Source: Nematopogon swammerdamellus
Taxonomy: Eukaryota > Arthropoda > Insecta > Lepidoptera > Adelidae
Assembly (NCBI GenBank): GCA_946902875.1
Contig: OX336344.1
Span: 17,195,791 to 17,259,790, forward strand
DNA: 64,000 bases
Direction of reading: 5' to 3'
The notes under the pieces were generated by a model. It was given only the letters and a program-made list of their open reading frames with translations. It did not search any database and was not told the DNA's origin. Each line of letters opens with the position of its first letter. The stretch's first letter is position 1. The translations under genes were made by a program, and so were the position numbers. This document shows positions 45,050 through 57,200 of this stretch, in pieces.

Positions 45050-48000
45050 TCACATGCGGCTATATAAACTCGGCCGGTCACTGAAAAAGTTTTTCAAGAT
45101 CATCACTTGGCCGACTGTGACGAGGATGACCCCGACTGTCTCTGCGATGGCCCATATGAGGACGGTCTCGTTGAGGTCCTCTGCTCGCTTGCGACTTTGC
45201 GCTTCTCGCAATCGGTGATGTGTTTGATCATCGATGATCTTATTGAGCGCAGAATGAATCACCTCCGCAGATGATTCCAACTGAAACAGATTATATAATG
45301 TTTTGTAACGCTATCTGCACACATACAAACTGTACGTAATGCCGGTTTCCCAATAAGGGTAGGCAGACGATGGATCTGCACCTGCCACTAAATCCTTGGA
45401 TTGCGACTTCTGTGTACCATAAAATACACTTTGTATGTTATATTCAACACAAGAATCATATGGAGAGCTTCGAAAGCGTTACTGGAGGCATCCTACAGAA
45501 TATGGACAGGTAGAGAAATGGAGGTCGAGAGCGGGACTGGAGGAGGTTCTCCGTATCCTAGTCGTAGACTATCTGAAGAGGGTTTGCTGCGAGCCAAAAA
45601 GTAACGCATGCTGGAGAACCACACAGTGTGACCGCTCGCTAGTCCTGGCCTTGACTGACACCCTCCTCTACTGCCAATGGGCCCGGATATGTTTGGTGAA
45701 GCCATCGCAAACTGAGGTAAAAACGCCTTCGGGGAACATCTTGGAACGTGCTGCTAAACATATTCTCTAACACACCAGTATTTATCGCCCGCAACATTCT
45801 CGCTGCATTTATGTGATTGCACTATGATTCATGCAACGTTCGCAACATCATGCGGCACGCAGATTCTATTGTTGTATGTTGAGAGGGTATTTGCCCCCTA
45901 GTGTATCCAAGGCCAGTATTAAACCAACTTAACCTAACCTAACATTGTGTTACTTTGAAATTCAATCGTGGCACGTGGAGATCTGTTGTCTCTGCCTACC
46001 CCACTAGGAAACAGGTGTGGCGTTATGTTTTTGTTACTTACACGTACAAGTACAATTTCATGTTTACAACACATTTAACCTTATATGACCACATTACAGT
46101 TTATTTTCCACAAAATACAAATTGCTTCAAGAAAAAGATGGTACGGCTGTGTTTGCTCGACTTGGCGTGACCCCAGATAATTTAGGCAAATAAAAATGTA
46201 TGTTGTTTTCGCTTAAGCTATGTCATGCCTCGTGATGATGGCCAGTGTATAGTTAAGCTCTCATGTAAATGGGAGCATAATGCAAACATTTATGTTCAAC
46301 CCCTTGGAGATAACATTTTGAGTGTGCCATAAAAACAAAGAAAGAAGCAATAATTATTCACATACTATTTTACTGTACATAATTTTTTACACATTACCAT
46401 ATGTGTCCACAAGACATTGCTCATGCATTTTAACTCAACCAAAGTTCAGTATTATCTGTACTATACTGTACTGGCCAATTATTTTATAGATTAATTTTCT
46501 TTTGTTTGTTCAGCTGTATGCATATTATAATATGTAATATGTAACAAGCCCATTATACGCAGGCAATTTGAGTTGTCCTGCTCACTTGAGAGTTCTCACT
46601 TGACAATTCTACAAAAAATATTATGTCAAAATATTATGTTCGCATGAAAAAAAGATGGAAAGAGCAATGCTCGGAGAGCAAGCTGAAAAGGCAGGGGGCT
46701 GAGCACACCTGTCAACAGACCCGACAACCGCTTGTGTAGACGGGTGCTCGAATGCAGGTCACGTACAAATCACCAGGGATTGGAATAGGTAGAGTATAAA
46801 TATTGGTGAGAAGACATAACATATAGTGGTTGAAACCATTGACAATTCCGGGATTTAAAAAATATTTCCTGGTAGTGATATATTTAGTATCTTTACCTAA
46901 CCTAACTTAACAAAAATAGTTTTTCAAAAAAGAGTGCACAATAATGATAAATACAAATTATTCAAGATAGTGATAAAAAGTACAACTTTTAACCTGCCTT
47001 AACCTTTCGTAGGTCGGATCCGGGCACCCCCTCTAAGTGCCTGAGCCCGGGTCCGGGCAAACGCGACTGGTGACTTTCGGCATTTAAATATGCACTCTTT
47101 CAATATTGGGATAAGGTTCAATTATACTTCTAAAAAAAGGTGAAGTTATGCCCTTCTCGAAATGATTCACTTTGTCGCCAAGCTAGAGCACAAAAAAAGA
47201 TCTCGTCAGTTGTTTTCGAGCAGTGGCGACGAACGCACATGTTCGCGCGCGAATTCGCCGCGGCCCCGCCCCGATTAAAAATTATTTTTGGTGTTTTTAA
47301 TCATTAGTTTGTTGTCTTCCTTACCTTTCATAAAATCCAACGTCTGCTTTCTATATGTATGTATGTATGTCTGTCTGTCTGCTTATAACTCGAGAACCAC
47401 TGAACCGATTTTAATTAAAAAAAATCTACGGATAGCTTGATTCTTCCCATCAAATATAGGCTACTTACTATCACGCTAAATGGCTTATGAGGTTAGCAGT
47501 GAAGTGAAATATGAGAGTGGGCGGAGCCGCGAGCACAGCTAGTTGTGTATAAATTCGAAAGAATACAACATTTATGAAGTGAATGGTATTATTGGGAGTT
47601 TTTATCCATTGGCGAGTGTGTAAAATCAAAACAAAACATAACCTCACTATTTGGTAAGTGAAATGTTCGTGCAATGTTCAACTCACAATTTGGAATCAAA
47701 ACAAAAGTCAGAGCACAAGTTTTATATAAATTTGTAGGATATTTTTTAAGGATTACAACCATGCCAAATTAGCTATAGGTGTTCATATATTTTTTTTCTC
47801 AAATATTGTTTTTTGTTCTCCTTGCGTAACGAATCGCGCCCGCGAAAAAGTCGCGCCATTTTAGGGAGGCAGTGCGCGCGCGGGGCCGGCATGCGAAAGG
47901 TTAATCGGATCAGCCAAGGCTGCCTGCTTTAAAATAAATATATAAATATTTTGTATGGGAATTTCGTCATACTAAGGCGTCACCGTGCTACTTCTATTTG

Positions 48001-49509
48001 TTTTTAACCTTCCGTGGTTGTCAATTTCGCTAATGTTGTAGTGAATGTGAAGTGTCCGTACCTGCGTGAGTGCCGTCGAGTGCGCCCCGACCCCCGGCAG
48101 CGGCTTCTCCGGGCCCACATTCAACTCCATGTACACCAGCTTGTGAGAGAACGTGCTGAATTCGTTGCTGAAGCAAACCGAGTACACTCCTGAAACAATT
48201 CACTAATTAATTACATATTGTATCCTGAACAAAACAGTCGACAAGTTTAAAAATAGTGTCTATTATGCTGAAATAATGAAAATACACAGCGCTCACACTC
48301 GGGATGTTGATCGCTGGGCACGCTGTATTTTTTTTTTACAATTGTTTTCACAGATAATTTTTTCATCGATGGCTCTTCAGTGTACAGTGGTGTACTTATG
48401 GCCCTTGTACACGTGTTTAGCACTCCCGCGTAATTGTGCTTAATACTAAAAATTTACGCGTGTAAACAATCGCTTTAGTACTAAATCAACTGTTTACACG
48501 CGCCGATTTTAGTACTAAGCGCAAGTACTCGCGCGAGTGCTAAACACGTGTACAAGGGCCATTAGCTACAGTGAGAATTTCATCGCTGTCACCCTTCTCC
48601 TCGCTGCTTGAAATGGAGGGTAGTTATGATCAATTGATCACTGACAAGACAATCAGTGTTCCGAAATGCTGTATTTGGACATGAGCAGTAAAATCAATTT
48701 GGAATAGTCGCATTCACTCTGCGTAGTCAGTGTATTGTGTGCGCAATTCCGAACACTCCTTATGGAGCGTATTCCATCCTCACCTATAATAAAATCCAAC
48801 GTCTGCTTTCTGTCTGAGTGTCTGAGTGTATGTCTGTCTGTCAGCTTATAACTCGAGAACCACTAAACCGATTTTAATAAAATAAAATTCTACGGATAGC
48901 TTGATTCTTCCCATCAACTATAGGCTACTTACTATCACGCTAAATGGCTTATGAAGTTAGCAGTGAAGTGAAATATGAGAGCGGGCGGAGCCGCGGGCAC
49001 AGCTTGTTTCATATTAAATTTGATGGTCAAATTTACTTGCCTGTGACCGGAGCTGTAAACTGATGCGAGTCGTACTGCATTTTGGTCTTTTGGTAAATAA
49101 TCTGTTTGTTGGGAGCCTCAATTTTAACATCCACATCATACTGCCCTCCTGTTATAACCTAAAAAACAAGACAATTTCATTATTAGAATAAAACATTGGA
49201 GAAAATGCACATTTAATTATTGTAATCTTATCTAACCATAACATATTGAATCAATACTGGAAATTGTGTGAAACATTTTCTCTCTCCTAATGAAGTTATA
49301 TACTTTCCATATTATTTGAGAAAGTGTAAACCATAATGTTCAAGCGAGCTTACCTGAAACTCAAGCGAGGCGGAGGTATTCTTCTCAACGTCCTGGTAGA
49401 AGCACTCGAGCGCGGAATCGGGCAGTTCGAATGTAAGTTCAGTACTCTTGCTCAGCACGCTGCAGACCAGCGACAGCAGGGCGCCGACAAAGAGATCTGG
49501 ATACCGCAT
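45050..49509 (-). CDS. p24-gamma cargo receptor, TMED7-like (4 exons, 210 aa)
   Basis: Type I membrane protein of COPII/COPI vesicles that sorts cargo between ER and Golgi. Exons on the - strand: 49354-49509, 49041-49158, 48062-48189, 45050-45280 (633 nt, phases consistent). A signal peptide (about 1-20) is followed by the GOLD domain, with the typical Cys pair (ECFYQD and [13 protein letters not shown]). A coiled-coil stretch with [17 protein letters not shown] follows, then one membrane helix (about 174-195) and the short tail [14 protein letters not shown]. The tail keeps the FF COPII-binding pair but has no KKxx. Wording is closest to the TMED7/TMED3/opossum group. The second intron starts with GC rather than GT. 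The last intron is 2.8 kb and holds several mobile elements. Confidence 0.92.
45430..45775 (+). other. Unassigned open frame, 111 codons
   Basis: An open frame between the p24 last exon and its upstream intron sequence. Its amino-acid wording (Trp/Arg/Cys-rich) is not recognised. It lies in the 2.8-kb p24 intron and is more likely a TE relic than a gene. Confidence 0.2.
46999..47904. mobile_element. TTAA-flanked element, about 0.9 kb
   Basis: TTAA at 46999-47002 and 47901-47904 bounds ends that begin CCTTTCG in both inverted directions (cctttcgtaggtcgg; ccggcatgcgaaagg). This fits a piggyBac-type TSD. It contains a nested dispersed repeat (47335-47545) and shares its body with 27895-28400. 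Located in p24 intron 3. Confidence 0.65.
48399..48561. mobile_element. 163-bp MITE, Harbinger-type
   Basis: tggcccttgtacacgtgttt opens the element and its complement closes it, with inverted ends of at least 27 bp. TTA direct repeats flank it (48396-48398 and 48562-48564), as for PIF/Harbinger insertions. Located in p24 intron 2. Confidence 0.8.
48783..49015 (+). repeat. Dispersed repeat ending cggagccgcgggcacagct
   Basis: Nearly identical to 47335-47545 (+) and 63170-63380 (-): aaaatccaacgtctgctttc, aactcgagaaccact and gcttgattcttcccatc. It ends 26 bp before p24 exon 2 on the + map, close to its GC donor. Confidence 0.75.
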
Positions 49510-49999
49510 TGTAGTGGAGATCTCTTTTTCCCGGCACCTACCTACAGTGGCAGGTGTTTTCCTTGAACGCTGTTCGATTTCGTACGATTGGTTCTAGTCG
49601 CTTGCGATGCGATTGATTGAAGCGAGTGACAGAAGGACGTCGCCGCTTGACAGAATGAATACACGTAAGGTCGAATGTTGCCAGCATTAAATATTCAAAG
49701 TGGTTTCACATTTTGAACTCATTTCTAGTCGCTGATAATAGCATCGCTGACATTTAATTATTTTAAAATCTAAACACTGAAAAAGAATAAAATGATCAAA
49801 CTAATGAAATAGCAGCATAAAACTCGACTAAGTACCTACTAGACAGTGACGACGAGAGGCGACGAGACGAGATTTTTTATGTATTATAGTTTTTAGTTAA
49901 TTGTCTATTTAGTATATATTTTTTGCTGTTGAATAAATAAATTCATATACTTATATTAGTAGCTTGCTGCTTGGGACGCCCCCTGGCTAGGTAGTAGGT

Positions 50000-51230
50000 G
50001 GACAGGGCAGACGATCTAAAAAACGTAGCTGGGAGTAGATGGATAGAGTGGAAGAACAGGTGGAAAGAAGTGGTGGAGTGCCTTGGGTGAGGCCTAAAGC
50101 CCGCCATGGACGATGGCGCCAATTGACTTCATTACAACTGGCGTGACGACAAATGGCGTGGTTCCAAAATATTAGCCCACGAACGATCGCTCCAAATTGT
50201 GGTCAGTCTTCTGATTAGGATTTCCATTCGTCCCGGTACACCGGGACTTGTCACCGGTTTAGAATCTCAGTCCCGGGCTCCCGCCTGACCAGCAAATGTC
50301 CCGGTCTGGAACCAGAAGTCAGTTAGTTTTATCCATACTAATATTAGTAGTAGTAGTATATAAAAAAAATCTTCAAAGGGCTTAGTGTTTCTTCTTATTT
50401 CCTAACACTCCTTACAGAGCGTTTCAGGCATTATAAGTCCGTAGATTTCATTCGCAGATGTCAATTATGTGTATACATAGACAACGAACGTTCATTGGAG
50501 ACTTTCGGCTAACTATCTGTGAGTTTACAGAGCTGCGTGAATCGTTCTGAATCGGACAATTTTCTGTGGCCTATAATTTATTGGTTATGGACATTCAAAA
50601 CCATTGCCTACCTAATTATCTAATAGAATTTATGCATAATCTAGGTTTTGATATAGTGTCCCGGTCAGTACCTGTGCCTTTATGGCAACCCTACCCTTCG
50701 CGCATGCACGGGCGGACGGCGTGAAGCCATGGCATGACGCCACGATGGATTATGGTGCGCCCGGAAAATCCGTGGGTCGGCGTCACGCCAAATATTGGCT
50801 CACGGATTTGACACGCACGGTCAGTTTTTGGACTGACGTGGTACCAACTGACGCGATGACGCTATCGTCCATGGCTGGCTTTAAGTCCACCAGTGGACCA
50901 ACACGTGCTGATATTATTTATTTAAATGTAAACTGGAGTGCCGGCCGAGCTGCCATGAATGAAAATATTACAAACGTCAATGAAATGTCAATTAATCAGT
51001 CCACTCCACACATCAACACAATGTCATGTTGGTGGGTGTTTGGTGTTTGGGTTGGTTCGATTTGTGTTTTTCCTTCCATATTTCGTTCGTTCGTAGCAAT
51101 TCGTCGTTTGTTGGTTGATTAGTCTGTGTTGACGGTGTTTTCGTTTTTGATAACCAAAAGGATACTCGTTTCAGTAAAAGGATACAATTTATACATATAA
51201 GCTGCTGGTGAAATTAGATAAACAATTTAT
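50000..51230. other. Region between the p24 gene and the TXNDC5-like gene
   Basis: RTE-like tails lie in + (50010-50120) and - (50850-50920) orientation, with ccatggacgatggcg-type text at both, so the segment may be one inverted-end element. The open frame 50682-51122 is not recognised. The two genes are divergent, with starts 1.75 kb apart. Confidence 0.4.
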
Positions 51231-51259
51231 ACGTGTTTATTCAATTGAAAGTTCGAAGA

Positions 51260-54200
51260 ATGTGGTCATCACTGGTGTTGGTTCTTGCGCTATCTGCGCC
51301 GGTATTTGCCGAAGAGCAAGCCCGCCGCTACACAGCTGAAAATTTCAAACGAAATGTTCGAGAACTCCACGGCAACTTCGTCATGTTTTATGCTCCTTGG
51401 TTAGTTTTCACATTATTCCTCCCGTTGCTTCGTTACAGATGTCACATGCATGTCACGTTTATTTAGATTTACATGAAAATATTGTTTTTATTGATGTTTC
51501 AATGTTTCACACTTTTCACGTCATGTGATCGTGTCACATGCAATATTCTAGACATCTGATGCTCGATTCACTGTGTACGTCACGTTTTCGTCGAAAACGG
51601 TGCGGTGGTATTCACCGAGCTAAATTTCAGACGAGTTGGTAACGTTTGGGTTCTGCTCGAAAATGTGTAACGTGTCGCTCGCTGCGTGAAAGTTTCCCAT
51701 TTAGACAACACCACAGATGGGAAGGAAAGCACTGACATGGCATCTAGTTCACCCAGTGTTATGGGCTGACATCGCGGATGTTGTAGGTGATGTAGCCAAC
51801 CGTGTCAAGTTTCCATAAAGAAAAAATATGTGATACTAGTTACTACGTAACAGATACGTCACTTCCATATAAAAACGAAAATACCTACGCTGTAATAGCC
51901 TACAAAATTCAAATATTTTTTTTATATAGATAGCGCGACATGTGGCATCGTTTCACCTACAAGTAGGTGTCTAACGATGCGCGTTGACATTCTGTGATGC
52001 ACGGGGATTGCGAATGCCATGCCAGCCTGAAAGGAACCTTTTCACGCCTCGTTTGAAAAAACCCAGGCTGTACTTGGGAGGAACGCTATATATGAAGGAA
52101 AACTATATTTTAAATATAAGGACAGGGAGTGTGTTTCACATTTTCCCGGTTCTGTGAATATATAGCAGGATAATAATAGCAGACGTTCGCTGCAAGGAGA
52201 AACGTACCTTAATTATACGCATGCCGAGAGTCGAGAAAGCATTGCCCACCGCGCGACCTTCACAATATTTTACGATATTTATGCAATAAATAAAAGACCC
52301 GAGACTATTAAATTCAATGATTACAACTCTTATCTGCAAGAAAAGTATTACAATATCCAATTATATCATAACAATATACATTTGAACAAAAAATAGAAAT
52401 AAAACCGGTGATGCGATGCAGCAATCGACTGACGAGACCAGCGCCGGAGTTGGTCGAAAGTGTAGGCACTTATCGCAGTAGGTATGGTTGAGTGACGGAG
52501 GCCTGACACCACATTGTCAAATCTACCATTATTTCTTCCTTTACTTACAAGATACATTATATTATGTAGGTACTCTTAGCGCGCACGTTCGTGGCCTCTG
52601 CGGTATGAGGCACGGGCGAGTGTGGGTGGGGTGTGTATACCCTCCGCTCGCGTCTCCCCACCCCCGCGCACCCACACATTTAGTGTGGCGCCGACTGTTT
52701 ATCGAGCAACAATAACCGATAGATCTTTAAACTATTATCCATTGAATGAATGAAGTCGAATAGAAACGTGTTTAAAAACAATAGCTACCGACCAGGGTTT
52801 GGTGTTGCCGAGCGGAGGATCGACAAGGATAAAAACAGACTGTATTTGATTATATTACCTATTTATCTATTGACAAACATTTAACTCTTTAACCCTTCGA
52901 GTCTCAAGTGGAGCGCGCGCTCCCGTTTTCGTCGCCTACCCTTGGCTCCCAAGTGGAGTGCGCGCTCCACTTATTGCGCGCCGCTAGTTTTAATTCAGTA
53001 TCTAATTCTACCAATTTTCTAACAAAACACTCAATACTGGTATCATTTCTTGGTTAAAACTTACTAATAACTATTCTCAGACACGACTGGGCACACAATA
53101 ACCTTCACACAGAAAAAAAATAATGAAGTTGACAGAAAATAAAATGTCACTTTTGGCAGCTGACATTTCCACTGACCCTGGAATAGACAAAGATTGTACC
53201 CGTAAACGTATTTCGGTATTTGATAGTTCGTTTCAATGCGCTTATTTCGGTATACCATATGTAAGACGAAATTGTACAGTTTTGGTCAGAAAAATTCAAA
53301 AAAAAAATTCGAGTGTGTTTTTTTTTGCCTGGAGTTCAAAAAATCGGTCTGTGCTTCTAAATAAGTGAATCCTGAAGAGTTTGGTATCACTGAACGCGTA
53401 ATTTCAGTACAAACAAGACAGAATAACGAGTATTGATGGATCGATCGATTGAGGCGGGATATTCGAATTTGTGTGGGAGCGCGCGCGCCAAAATTTTGCG
53501 TTTTTGAGCGCCGCCAAAAGGGCCTGGGAGCCAAGGGGAGGTAGGACTATTTTGAGTCAAAGGGACTCAAAGGGTTAATCATACCCCTACTTATTACCTG
53601 CTTTGTCTTCGCACTTCAACCACGAAACAAAATCTTATTAGATAAACAATTTAATGTCATAAATAAAAAAGGGGTTTCGTAAATGTTGAAGAGATTGATT
53701 CACAACATTAGACATTCCATGCTCGCATTCCTGTCGGAAGCCACGAACGTGCGCGCTGACAGTAGGTATCATTTACCAACATTAGTCAACTTACCAAAAC
53801 GGTGTTAACCTTACATCGTTGTGGCCATTATAATTTTTTTTATGGAAACTCTTACGGTTGGCTACATCACCTACTACACCTGTGATGTCAGCCCATAACA
53901 CCTTGGTGAACTAGGTGCCATGTCAGTGCTTCCCTTCGGTACTGCCCACTAACCTGACGGAAAACTCGAATTATTTACATAGCCGTTTCGACCGCCTATT
54001 CATTCTGTGTTGTACTTACTTGTATGTATGTAATGCATGCGGTGCCTTGCAAAATTTGTAGGCTATTAAATAAAACAGTGGCATTTGTCAATATCAAAGG
54101 AGTGCAAATTCTGTACGGCAAAATCTTTTCCAATTGAGCACGTTAATATTGCATTTTCGCGGTCAGTCTGTTCATTCAATTGTGCAAAATTCTGCATTAT

Positions 54201-57200
54201 TTGTAGGTGCAGTCACTGTACAGTGTTCCAACCGATATGGAATCAGCTGGCGGAAATGGTGAACGCACCGGACTCAACATTCGCAATTGCTCAGGTGGAC
54301 TGCACCATTGAAGTCAACTTGTGCAGGGAGAATGATATCACAGGTTCGGATGCATTTTAATCATGAATAATAAATTTTTTTTATTAAAAACTGACACGGT
54401 TGCCTACATCACCTACAACATCTGCGTGATGACAGCCTATAACACCGGGTGAGCTAGGTGCCATGTCAGTGCTTCCTTTCATTTCATGTCGGCTACACTG
54501 AACTGGACGGAAAACACGAACTATTTACATAGCCATTTCGACCGACATTTCACTCAGTGCGGTGGTACTAACCCGAGGGGGATGAACCATGCCACCTAGT
54601 AAGGTAAGAAGGAAAGGGACCTACAGTTTTGCATGGAATCTGAACCACGGTCAGCCTCCAACGCTCGAGCGGTCACCTATCCAAGTACTGACCTCGCCCA
54701 GGTGTGCTTAACAACAGTCGACCGACCGCACTACTGAGCTACCGAGGCTGCGAACTTTATGGCTTCCCAAATTATTAAATATTCTTAATAAACATATTGG
54801 CTTCCATAAACACAAAAAGGTATACAACAAGTGAGGATTCACTTATAAAGAATAAGAAGAACATATACATTTTTTGAACTCCAGGAAAAACAAAATACGC
54901 CAAAAAATTTTTTGGAATTTTTCTAACCTAAAATTGCCGAATTGCCCTATGCGAATCATATATCGATGTGTAGATAATGAATTATTAAAATAACGCATTC
55001 TAAATAATGTTAGATTAGAAACCAGAGGGAGGGAAGGTGTTGAACTAAGCTTGCTATTGATTCACCGAACATATCCGGGCCCATCGGCTACCAGGAATGA
55101 TGTAGGTATAAAAAAAATTATTTACAGCCGTCAAAATGCGTTTTCTCAAGACCTGGGAATATGTTTATAGTGTGTTCTATAGGAAAGGCAAAGTATTTAT
55201 TCATACAGCCCAACATTCTCACTCGTTCTAATAAGAAAAATCCATAGAAATCGCAATTTGCTTGCAATTTTTCAATCATTATTTTTTTTGGGCCGACCGG
55301 GCCTTCTGGGATTCAACATAAATAAGCGGTTTGGGGGCCGGCCGCCCCTACCGGAAACCAAGAGGTTAATATTATAATGATATATTTTGGAGTCTATTGA
55401 GTTAGAAAACGGATTTTCAAGTTAAGTTCTTTAGAGTGGGAACAGAAAATATTGGAAACACACATTTAAACAATTTTATGATACATGAGAAAAAACAAAG
55501 AAGTATGGTAGTTTAGTGCAGCGCAGACCAGACCTGTTATCAGCATGACTGATTTCTTGCAGTATAACTTTGTTGGCGTAGACACTTAACATTGGTATAA
55601 ATAAAAATTATAATGATATGCTTTCCACACATTTATCAGTATTAAAATAATTAAGCAATTTTATACACTGTTTTAACTGAAGCAGTTACGGCTAATTTTA
55701 ATAGTTTGAAAAACACAAAATAGGCATTCTAATAATTGAATTTATAGTGTGCTTATTTTTTGTATGAAAACTGACACGGTTGGCTATATCACCTACAAAA
55801 TTAGCGATGTCAGCCCATAACATCTTGGTGAGCTAGGTGCCATGTCAGTGCTTCGCTTTGCTCGTTGTGGTGGGCTCATTGTGCAGGAAAAATGTCAGGT
55901 CTCGCGTAGTGAATCGTAACGGCCGAGCAGCTGTAACCCAGCTGCACCAAATTAATAGTCGAAGCTGTAGTCGATGGAAAACAGCTTACAAAAATCAACA
56001 CTCATACAACACATCTGTGGTTTCTGTTGTGTGTTTGGGGTTGGCCTGCAAACTAGTCCCTCTTGGTCGGGGACCTTCATGCGAAACCTCTTGCTTGATC
56101 TACAGCAACCCCAGCCCGCCTGTGTTTTATATATATATATTTTTTTATGGAAACTGACACAGTTGGCATCACCTACAACATCCGTGATGTCAGCCCATTT
56201 AACACCGGGTGAATTAGGTGCCATGTCGTGCTCCTCTCATTTCATGTTGGCTACATTGAACAGGATGGAAAATAATAACTATTTACATAGCCGTTTCGAC
56301 CGACGTTTCATTCAGTGCGGTGGTACCGACCCTGGCGGGATAAACCCTATCACCTAGTAAGGTAACAAGGGAAGGTACCTACAGTTTTACGTGAAATCTG
56401 AACAACCCTCTAACGGTCGCGCGGTCACCCATCCAAGTACTGACCGAGCTCAGGGTTGCTTAAGCAAAGTCAACCGACCGCACCACTGAGCTACCGAGGC
56501 TTGTGTCCTCCACGAAGGTCACAAGACGACCGGGTGTCTGGAGAACTCCGCAACGGAACATGGAGAACGGAGTATGTCCCTACGTCGGTTGTCGTTGCAT
56601 GCTCGGCCGTTGAAGTATCCCCTGGACATTGAACTATCCGTAATACCTATGGCGTCTAGATGTTTATTTAGTGAGCAGTGGCCGCTCATCAGACTAACGG
56701 TTATTCTCAGCAAACACATATCTGATAAATGCTCCTGGGTAAATGTTATTGGGACGTTGCAGGTTACCCGACCTTGTTGTACTACAAACAGAATTCGTTC
56801 CAGCCGTCCGAGTACCGCGGCACAAGGGACCTGCCCTCGCTCACACTCTTCTTGAACGAAGTTATGGCGGCTACCAATGAGGTAAATCGCAATCCTGCAA
56901 AAAAACAAATTGTGTTGTTGTTTAGACCGCAGAGGGTTTTTTTTTATGGAAACTGACACGGTTGGCTACATCACCTACAACATCCGTGATGTCAGCTGAT
57001 AACACTGGGTGAACTAGGTGCCATGTCAGTGCTTCCCTTCGGTCGTGCCGGCTACACTGAACTGGACGGAAAATACAAACTATTTACATAGCCGTTTCGA
57101 CCGACATTTCATTCAGTGTGGTGGTATCAACCCGGGCGGGTTGAACCCTACCACCTAGTAAGGTAAGAAGGGAAGGGACCTACAGTTTTAAGTGGAATCC

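Noticed and set aside
50682..51122. 146-codon ORF upstream of the TXNDC5-like gene as a gene
   Set aside because: No recognisable product; it overlaps inverted RTE-like ends and has no splice or poly(A) support.
55837..56157. ORF in intron 2 of the TXNDC5-like gene
   Set aside because: It runs between and into SINE copies and has no homology that I recognise.
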